Shown here piece by piece: positions 58,603-64,000 of a stretch of 64,000 nucleotides of DNA. A program made the position numbers and the translations under genes. The notes under the pieces are model-generated. The model saw nothing but the letters and a program-made list of their open reading frames with translations. It was not told the origin of the DNA and searched no databases. Origin of the DNA: Streptomyces davaonensis JCM 4913 (GTDB lineage: Bacteria > Actinomycetota > Actinomycetes > Streptomycetales > Streptomycetaceae); assembly GCF_000349325.1 (NCBI RefSeq), contig NC_020504.1:6668053-6732052 (forward strand), given 5' to 3'. How positions within the stretch are numbered: the stretch's first letter is position 1; each line of letters starts with the position of its first letter.

Positions 58603-60154
58603 GGCCTCGGTCCGCCAATTGACGGAGAGTCGGCTCCAGTCGTGAACGGGTCCGCGACGACTCGACCCGACTCGCCGAGAATCGCGTCGACTTCCACGGA
58701 CACCTGGGCATCGTCCCAGTCGGGATGCATCATCCGGACCAGGGTGTCCGTGGATGCGGCCTCCGCCCGGCGTAGCAGCTCGGCTGTGGCGGCCAGTTCG
58801 GTCGGGCCCTCGCTGATCGAGTCCTGGAACTCCACGTTCGGCGCCTCCAGGTCCAGGCCCGTGACGCGGAACCGCTCGCCGCCTGGACGGCCAGGAAGGC
58901 CGCGGTGATGTTGGCGACCGCCGGGCCCCAATACAGCGCCTTACGCCCGCGGCTGCCCATGTTCCGGCGCTCGCGCGCGGATCTCGGTTGTGGTGACCGC
59001 AGCACCGTCCCCGGTCTCGCCGAACGTCGAAGCGGAGTAGCTGGCCTGGCGTACGGCCTGCTCGGCGCCAGTGTCGCGGTGTTCCTGCACGCGGATGGCG
59101 AACTGCACAACGGTGAGCGGGTTGGGGTCGCCGGGTCGTTGGAGCATCTGGAGCCCCGAGTAGATCCGGCGCTCTTCGCTCCATGCTGCGCCCTGCCCAG
59201 GGCCGAGGGATCCAGCATCGAGGTGGGCACGACGATGCGGTCCCTGCCGTTCTGGACGTCCCGCATCCAGCTCGAATAGGTCTCGTCGAGCTGGTCCATG
59301 AGGCCTTCGACGCCCTGGAAATCGGACTGTCCCCAGTAGGCGGCGGTGGGGATGTGCCTCCAGGCGCGCGCAGGGCGGACGTTGGGCACGTACGCGGCGG
59401 TGAGGTGGTGGGGAGGGCCGGTGTCGAGGCATCCCTCGGCATCGACCATCGCGGCGAGGGGTGCAGTCTCGGGGTGCTCAGCGAGGGGCCGGGCAGCGCC
59501 CAGGCTTGAGGCGGAGCCCTCGTACAGGCCGTGGTAGATCCGGCCTCGCTCGTGGCGCTCCAGGTGCCGGAACACCCGGTTGTCGTTGCGGCCCTCGGTC
59601 TCCAGCACGGTCCAGAAGGTGACGGTGGTGAGGCGTCCGTACCGGAACTCGCGGACGGTGCGGTCAGCGGCCACCGTGTCGATCCACGGCTGGTCCGATA
59701 CAGCGTCGTCCCACACCACGCGCAGGTAGGCGCCGCCGAGCGCCGCGCAGATCTCCCCGGCCTCCAGGAGCGTGGGCTGGAGCCCTCCCTCCATCAGGGC
59801 ATTGAGGGCGTCTTGGGTGGCGTTGCTGGCGTCCTCGGCGGCGAGCAGCTTCGGCGGCTCGGAGAACAGCAGCTCACTGCTCGTGCGGGCGATGTCCCCG
59901 GCGAGGGGGACGTGCAGCTTGTCGCGCTTCTCGCCGTCGGGGGTGGGCTGGCCCCAGAACCAACGGGCCAACCTCCCGATCACACTGCCACGATGCTGCG
60001 AGGGCCAGCTGAAAGCCTCGAGGTAGCCGCGGCCGGAGTAGCGGGCTTCCAGCCGGTCGGGCTCACTGGAGTACCAGGCGTCCCAGTCCGCGAGGGCGTA
60101 CTGGATTCGATCGTCGACCGGTGGCCATTGCATGTCACTTTCAGAGAGCGGCAC
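58599..60154 (-). pseudogene. Phage portal protein gene, frameshifted
   Basis: The first part is in frame from GTG 60154 (or ATG 60133): MQWPPVDDRIQYALADWDAW, then RGSVIGRLARWFWGQPTP and YWGQSDFQGVEGLMDQLDETY. After about 59210 it moves to another frame (SEERRIYSGLQMLQRPGDPNP, then VVQFAIRVQEHRDTG). Near 58960 it shifts again to RGRKALYWGPAVANITAAFL and a third time near 58890 to DLEAPNVEFQDSISEGPTELA, ending in GGPRP at 58599. At least three frameshifts kill it. The intact protein (about 500 aa) would form the DNA entry ring. Confidence 0.82.
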
Positions 60155-60254
60155 GTCACTTCACCTCGTATCAGACGACCTGGCTGGGTATGAAGTAGTG
60201 CCAAAGCGCTGCAACTCCGCGCGCATCCTGCGGCTACTGCACGAAGGCGGACCC

Positions 60255-60509
60255 ATGGAGTACTGGCACTGGGCAGTCCTAACTTGGGTGCTCACCTTGG
60301 GCGCTCTCGCTCTCATGGTTCGGAGCATCATCAGAAGTGTGAGGAAGTCCGATGCCGAGGCTCATGCAAGGGCGGAGCAGGAAAAGCAGGCGCGGATCCG
60401 GCAGGGACTCCCTCCCTGGCCGCCTGCCTTGCCTCAGCGCGATCCTCATGCAGGAACAGGAAGCGGCTTCATGGGAGGGAGGGGCGAAAATGGAAGTGGC
60501 TTTTGGTAG
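60255..60509 (+). CDS. Small single-pass membrane protein antisense to phage late genes
   Basis: An 84-aa protein. One N-terminal helix (WAVLTWVLTLGALALMVRSI) is followed by a basic/acidic coiled segment (RKSDAEAHARAEQEKQARIR) and a Gly-rich tail ending GSGFW. The start is ATG 60255 after CGAAGG. It lies between portal and terminase remnants on the other strand. It may be a superinfection-exclusion or other moron product, by position only. Confidence 0.65.
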   Translation: MEYWHWAVLTWVLTLGALALMVRSIIRSVRKSDAEAHARAEQEKQARIRQGLPPWPPALPQRDPHAGTGSGFMGGRGENGSGFW

Positions 60510-60533
60510 GGCCCCGGCTCCTTGCCACCTCGA

Positions 60534-61093
60534 TCAGGCGGCCACCTCCAGGGGCATCGGGATGTGCGGTCGCCACAGGGCCTCTGTCGTGCGGACGCCG
60601 TACCGCAGCGCGTCGCAGGAGTGGTCGTCGACCTCGCCTTCCCCGCGGCCTCGTCGTCCCAGCTGTCGCCGGGCAGCTCCTCGATGAGCCCGCGCGCGGA
60701 CGGGTGCACGCGCAGCCGGTCACCCGCGAGCAGCGAGGCGACCGTGCGGATACCGTCCGCGACCGTGTTCTCGGCCGGGGTGACGCCGGAGACGCCATCG
60801 CGGTGCAGCTGCTCGATGTACGAGGCGGCAGACGGGTCAACGACGGTGAACTCCGGCCACACGCCAAGGACGCTGGTCTGCGGGTGGGCTACGGACGCGA
60901 GCCACTGCCAGCGCGCAGCGGTCGTGGACGTGCCGAAGGTGAGGCCGAGTTCGGCGGCGATGACCGAGACGGTGCGCTGCGCCCGATTGATCTCGCGGGC
61001 GATTGCGTTACGGCCCATGCCGAGCGCGTGCAGTTCGCGTACGCGCTGGTAGTCCTCTTCGGTGACGGGGGTCTTGGTCCAGCCGGAGACCAT
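60534..61093 (-). pseudogene. Terminase remnant: small-subunit HTH joined to large-subunit C-terminus
   Basis: From ATG 61093 the frame begins MVSGWTKTPVTEEDYQRVRE, with a homeodomain-like HTH (ALGMGRNAIAREINRAQRTV), which is a small terminase. At residue about 60 (TTAARWQWLASVAHPQTSVL) it becomes the C-terminal nuclease region of a large terminase (DPSAASYIEQLHRDGV, GIRTVASLLAGDRLRVHPSA, LIEELPGDSWDDEAAGK). A frameshift then moves it to a frame ending WRPHIPMPLEVAA at 60534. The ATPase domain is deleted. Confidence 0.75.
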
Positions 61094-61158
61094 GGTCACC
61101 TCCGAACGTGCGAAGGCCCGGCCGCCGGGGAGGGCAGCCGGGCCTGGTCGGTGGCGGG

Positions 61159-61296
61159 TCAGGCCACCTCGACGCGCTGTGGATCGCCGAGGAGCCCGTC
61201 CTTGGACGTCACATACTTCGGGGTGAAAGCGCCCTTGCCCGGCATGGGGGTGATCATCACTCGGAGCCACTCCCAACGCCTGTCGAAAGGGAACGA
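61159..61296 (-). pseudogene. C-terminal remnant of an element gene truncated at the att site
   Basis: The frame ends PGKGAFTPKYVTSKDGLLGD then PQRVEVA at 61159. Read upstream it runs straight into the att core, so the N-terminus is outside or lost. It resembles an end of a phage or conjugative-element protein (RRWEWLRVMITPMPG) that I cannot name. It shows that recombination or a deletion has cut the right side of the element. Confidence 0.5.
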
Positions 61297-61343
61297 CTGC
61301 CTTACAAGCAGGATGTCGGCGGTTGGAAACCGTCCGCGCCCAC
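61297..61343. repeat. Attachment site at the far end (attR)
   Basis: A 47-bp copy of the 3' end of tRNA-Val with one mismatch (G 61325 for C 52889 in the T loop, TTGGAAA for TTCGAAA). It is not a functional tRNA because the 5' part is absent. Chromosomal sequence, including the tRNA's original terminator, continues to its right. Confidence 0.95.
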
Positions 61344-61350
61344 GTGTGTG

Positions 61351-61382
61351 GAAGGTCCTGGCCCTTGGGGGTCGGGGCCTTC
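61351..61382 (+). terminator. Stranded original terminator of tRNA-Val
   Basis: GAAGGTCCTGGCCC and GGGTCGGGGCCTTC form a 14-bp stem with three G-U type pairs around TTGG, followed by TGTCGTTC. It lies 8 bp beyond the att core, where a tRNA terminator would be before insertion. Confidence 0.6.
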
Positions 61383-61388
61383 TGTCGT

Positions 61389-61619
61389 TCAGCTGGCTGC
61401 GCGGGCGGACTGGCCTCGGACTTCGAGGCCGGCGAGCAGGGTTGCTGTGGCCTCGGCGATGGTGTCCACGGCCTCGTCGAAGACCTCGCGGTTGTGGGCG
61501 GCGGGGGCTCTGAAGCCGGAGACCTTGCGGACGTACTGGAGGGCGGCGGCCCTGATGTCGGCTTCGGTGGCCTCTTCGGGCATTACCGGCGGGCGGAGTG
61601 TCTTGATGCTGCGGCACAT
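61389..61619 (-). CDS. DUF2277 family protein
   Basis: A 76-aa protein beginning MCRSIKTLRPPVMPEEATEA, the DUF2277 signature, followed by IRAAALQYVRKVSGFRAPAA. The start is ATG 61619. Cys 2 and the Arg-Pro-Pro run are conserved. Function is unknown; the family is widespread in actinobacteria and other bacteria. It is the first intact chromosomal gene past the integrated element, with the tRNA terminator between. Confidence 0.92.
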   Translation of the reverse strand: MCRSIKTLRPPVMPEEATEADIRAAALQYVRKVSGFRAPAAHNREVFDEAVDTIAEATATLLAGLEVRGQSARAAS

Positions 61620-61738
61620 GCGTCCAGTCTTACTCGGGGCACTGACAATCCGCCGCCGAGGGGACAGCAGGTCTGCCATGATCGCTGGGAGGCGGCCACC
61701 GATCAGCGGGGCCGACCGATGAAGGGCTGGCTTCGGTC

Positions 61739-62635
61739 ATGACTGAACTTCGTGTCGCGATACTTGGGCCCGGTGGGATCGGGGGGCTGCTTGCGGGGCT
61801 GCTCTCCCGTGCCGGGCATCGTGTGGTCTGTCTGGCGGGGGAGGGGACCGTCGAGACGCTGCGTGCCGACGGGGTTCGGGTGCGTAGTGGGCTCTACGGG
61901 GACTTCAGCGCCCCTGTGCACGCCGATACCGTGCTTCGTGAGCCCGTTGACGTCTGTCTCGTCGGTGTCAAGCACACCTCGCTCGACTCCGCGCTTGAGC
62001 GCATTCCGGCCGAGGCGCTCGGTGACGCCCTCCTCGTGCCCTTTCTGAACGGTGTTGAGCATCCCGCTGTCCTGCGGGCGCATCATCGGGACGATCGTGT
62101 CGCTCCTGCCGTCATCCGGGTCGAGTCCACCCGGGTCGGTCCCGGTGTCATCGAGCACGGCAGTCCCTTCGCCGAGATCGATCTGACGGCGGACAGCGTC
62201 CCTCGTGAGCGGGTGGAGGGGCTTGGTGAGGTCCTCGGGGCCGCTGGGCCTGTCACTCGGGTGCTTGACGGGGAGAGTGGTGTGCTGTGGGCGAAGATGT
62301 CCTTCCTCGCGCCGTTCGCGTTGCTCACCACCCGGTATGGGCTGCCGCTCGGTGAGGTGCGGACCCAGTATCGGGACGAGCTTGTCGCGCTCGTCGAGGA
62401 GGTCGCCGCTGTCAGTCAGGCGTGTGGTGGGCCCGGGGATCCTGGGCAGGCCCTTGGGCGGTACGACGCCTTTCCGGCCGCGACCAAATCCTCCATGCAG
62501 CGGGACGCGGAGGCCGGGCGGCCCGTCGAGCTCGATGCCATCGGTGGGGCGCTGCTGCGGGCGGCGGAGCGGCATGGCGTCAAGGTGCCGGTGGCCGCTC
62601 GGCTCGTGGAGGAGCTGAAGGCCGCGGGGCACTGA
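61739..62635 (+). CDS. 2-dehydropantoate 2-reductase-like protein (PanE/ApbA family)
   Basis: A 298-aa NADPH-dependent reductase. The Rossmann start RVAILGPGGIGGLLAGLLSR, the middle VGVKHTSLDSALE and LLVPFLNGVEH, and the C-terminal helical domain with WAKMSFLAPFALLT and KSSMQRDAEAGRP match PanE. The catalytic Lys is in VLWAKM. It may make pantoate for coenzyme A or act on a related keto acid, since Streptomyces has several paralogues. Start ATG 61739. Codon use is normal for the host. Confidence 0.92.
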   Translation: MTELRVAILGPGGIGGLLAGLLSRAGHRVVCLAGEGTVETLRADGVRVRSGLYGDFSAPVHADTVLREPVDVCLVGVKHTSLDSALERIPAEALGDALLVPFLNGVEHPAVLRAHHRDDRVAPAVIRVESTRVGPGVIEHGSPFAEIDLTADSVPRERVEGLGEVLGAAGPVTRVLDGESGVLWAKMSFLAPFALLTTRYGLPLGEVRTQYRDELVALVEEVAAVSQACGGPGDPGQALGRYDAFPAATKSSMQRDAEAGRPVELDAIGGALLRAAERHGVKVPVAARLVEELKAAGH

Positions 62636-62650
62636 CGTACGCGTAGGGCC

Positions 62651-63013
62651 TCAGCAGATCTTGCCGGGGCCCTTTGCCGTGGCTCTGAGCAGGTCCTGTA
62701 CCAGGTCGTAGTCGACGGTGGCCGGGTTGCGGAAGCGTAGGCATCCCTTGCCCATGTCCTGGTCGGCCAGGCGGTCGGTGAAGGCTTCCCGGATGTCGCT
62801 TCGCATCAGGTAGAAGGAGATGTACTGCTTCTGGGACGCGAAGGCGATCTCCGGCTCGCCGTCCCGGGTGTAGGCGGGCATGCCGTACGCCATCACCTCG
62901 GTGTGGGTGGGGAGTTCGGTGCGGCACAGGGTGCGCAGGCGGGTCAGGGGGGCTCTGCGGTCCTCCGGCAGTTCGGCCAGGTAGGCGTCCACGTTCTTCG
63001 CTTCGCTGCGCAT
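62651..63013 (-). CDS. DUF1801 domain protein (iron chaperone/YdhG type)
   Basis: A 120-aa protein: VDAYLAELPEDRRAPLTRL, then VMAYGMPAYTRDGEPEIAFA and FYLMRSDIREAF. This is the DUF1801/YdhG family. The frataxin-like fold was suggested for relatives, without proof. Start ATG 63013 lies 1 bp from the upstream GNAT stop (TGA-C-ATG), so they form an operon. Ends with AKGPGKIC. Confidence 0.9.
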   Translation of the reverse strand: MRSEAKNVDAYLAELPEDRRAPLTRLRTLCRTELPTHTEVMAYGMPAYTRDGEPEIAFASQKQYISFYLMRSDIREAFTDRLADQDMGKGCLRFRNPATVDYDLVQDLLRATAKGPGKIC

Positions 63014-63014
63014 G

Positions 63015-63539
63015 TCAGATTCCGAAGGCCTTGGCGTAGTGGATGGTGCCGGCGGGCAGGGGGTCGGCGTTCAGGGAGAGGGCCATCAGGGCCTCGTCCG
63101 GGACCTCGAAGGGGACGCCGATGCCGTGTGCGGAGGCTTGGGTGAAGCCGAAGCGCGGGTAGTAGTCGGGGTGGCCGAGGACCGTGACGAAGCGTTCGCC
63201 CTGGTCCGCCGCGGCGGCCAGGGCCGCCCGGATCGCCGTGCCGCCCGCGCCGGTGCGCTGGTGGTCGGGGTGTACGGCGACGGGGGCGAGGCACAGGGCC
63301 GGTACGTCGTCGATGTGGCAGCGGGTCAGCAGGGCGTAGCCGATCGGTTCGTCGGTGGTGTCCGTCGTGATGTACGAGAGGCCGTCGACCCACGCCGCGT
63401 CGGTCCGTAGCGCGTCCACCAGGTCCGCCTCCAGCGGTGTCTCGAACGCGGCCAGGACGATCTCTCGGACGGCGTCGATGTCGGCGGTCGTCTCGGGGCG
63501 TGCGGTCCAGTGCGGAGTCGGTGGATTCATGGGATTCAT
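63015..63539 (-). CDS. GNAT family N-acetyltransferase
   Basis: A 174-aa acetyltransferase of the YhbS-like branch. Motif A is LCLAPVAVHPDHQRTGAGGTAI (split as LCLAPVAVHPDHQ and RTGAGGTAI), with FVTVLGHPDYYPRFGF the typical C-terminal block. ATG 63539 (MNPMNPPTPHW) overlaps the stop of the alpha/beta hydrolase gene by ATGA; a second ATG is at 63530. It is the middle of a three-gene unit. Substrate is unknown. Confidence 0.92.
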   Translation of the reverse strand: MNPMNPPTPHWTARPETTADIDAVREIVLAAFETPLEADLVDALRTDAAWVDGLSYITTDTTDEPIGYALLTRCHIDDVPALCLAPVAVHPDHQRTGAGGTAIRAALAAAADQGERFVTVLGHPDYYPRFGFTQASAHGIGVPFEVPDEALMALSLNADPLPAGTIHYAKAFGI

Positions 63540-64000
63540 GGGTTCATTCTGGGCGGTGCGACCGCATTCGCGGACGCGACCAGCCACTCCAGCGCGCTCC
63601 CGCCCGCGTCGAGCACCGAGATGTGCCCGTCCTCCGGCCTCGGCCACAGCTGCGCCGTCGGGCACTGGCGCGCGAGCCACCGGCTGTGCGAGCTGGGGAC
63701 TACGCGGTCCAGGTCGCCGTGTACGAGGAGGAGCGGTGCCTTGATGCGGGCGGGGGCGAAGCCCCACGGGGCCACGTACGCCAGGTCGTCGTCGATCAGG
63801 GCGCCCGGTCCTGCCTCCACCGCGGGGCCCACGACCTCCCCGAACCAGGACCACTCCGCGGAGAGCGCGGCGTGGTCGGCCGGAGTGAACATCTCCGGGT
63901 CGTACTCGGCGGTCGCCTCGTGGGCCTCCTTCGCCGTACGGCCCTCGGCGGCCGCCCGCAGCGACGCCACACCGGAGTGCGACATGCCCGTGAACCAGTC
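63536..64000 (-). CDS. Alpha/beta hydrolase, N-terminus cut by window edge
   Basis: The visible 154 codons are the C-terminal half of an alpha/beta hydrolase. They include the catalytic-acid strand IKAPLLLVHGDLDRVVPSSH and the catalytic His in PEDGHISVLDAG. The N-terminal half with the nucleophile elbow lies beyond 64000. The stop overlaps the GNAT start (ATGA), so hydrolase, GNAT and DUF1801 are a coupled operon. Confidence 0.9.
   Translation of the reverse strand, partial: DWFTGMSHSGVASLRAAAEGRTAKEAHEATAEYDPEMFTPADHAALSAEWSWFGEVVGPAVEAGPGALIDDDLAYVAPWGFAPARIKAPLLLVHGDLDRVVPSSHSRWLARQCPTAQLWPRPEDGHISVLDAGGSALEWLVASANAVAPPRMNP

Noticed and set aside
61297..61343. A second tRNA-Val gene
   Set aside because: Only the 3' 47 bp are present and the T loop carries a mismatch; it is an att-site copy.

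Overview
The window is about 72% GC by eye, with GC-rich third codon positions, frequent GTG starts and many overlapping ATGA/GTGA gene junctions. It also carries a SCO2400-family protein, the FasR-fabD-fabH-acpP-fabF block, a homodimeric AceE and a large TerD/TerC stress cluster. Together these point to a Streptomyces chromosome, probably the arm-proximal core that corresponds (inverted) to the SCO23xx-SCO24xx neighbourhood of S. coelicolor. That assignment is recognition from memory, not a search.

Left part (1-6.1 kb, minus strand): a sugar-acid catabolic locus. It holds a galactonate-type dehydratase, a zinc alcohol dehydrogenase, a U32-peptidase-like TIM-barrel protein, a sugar-binding lipoprotein and an ABC ATPase cut by the window edge. 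The same 24-bp motif precedes both transcription units. 6.2-20.3 kb is mixed metabolism: SCO2400-like membrane protein, a MarR regulator with its divergent reductase and two operators, Ohr/OsmC, serine hydrolases, an EI24 membrane protein, a secreted pyroglutamyl-peptidase-like protein whose catalytic Cys is replaced by Ser, LysR/dehydrogenase/RidA, a GH3 beta-glucosidase with a PA14 insert, aldose epimerase and an SGNH lipoprotein. 20.5-26 kb is the fatty acid synthase block (DUF3145, FabF, AcpP, FabH, FabD, FasR). 26-38 kb carries pirin, serine hydrolase, GNAT, MerR/aldo-keto reductase, DUF4429, an alpha/beta hydrolase, TetR/MFS efflux, a K+ channel and AceE.

38.3-48.4 kb: DUF3052, an AhpE-type peroxiredoxin, then a Ter stress-response system: two TerD, TerC/DUF475, TerA, a proline-rich TerD, an HpcH/CitE-like lyase, a fused PRTase-TRSP-StiP-PELOTA protein and a HAD phosphatase. 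The last three are coupled and probably form an enzymatic arm that makes or processes a nucleotide or RNA-derived signal. A Streptomyces dispersed repeat has become coding sequence inside the PRTase fusion. 48.4-51 kb holds an FmdB-type zinc ribbon, a coiled-coil membrane protein and a DUF4097 lipoprotein.

51.1-61.3 kb is the accessory region. A lone TnpB-like RuvC protein has intact acidic residues but no zinc finger, and its 3' coding end folds into at least four hairpins (candidate omega/re-RNA). It ends 16 bp before tRNA-Val(UAC). The 3' 47 bp of that tRNA are duplicated 8.4 kb away, so the interval is an integrated element. It contains wrecked phage late genes (terminase, portal, minor capsid fused to endolysin, holin), no visible integrase, two small genes antisense to the late genes, a four-gene translationally coupled cassette of unknown function, and a divergent DUF6879 + XRE/DUF5753 pair with phased operator-like repeats. 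61.4-64 kb returns to chromosome: DUF2277, a PanE-like reductase, DUF1801, GNAT and an alpha/beta hydrolase cut by the window edge.
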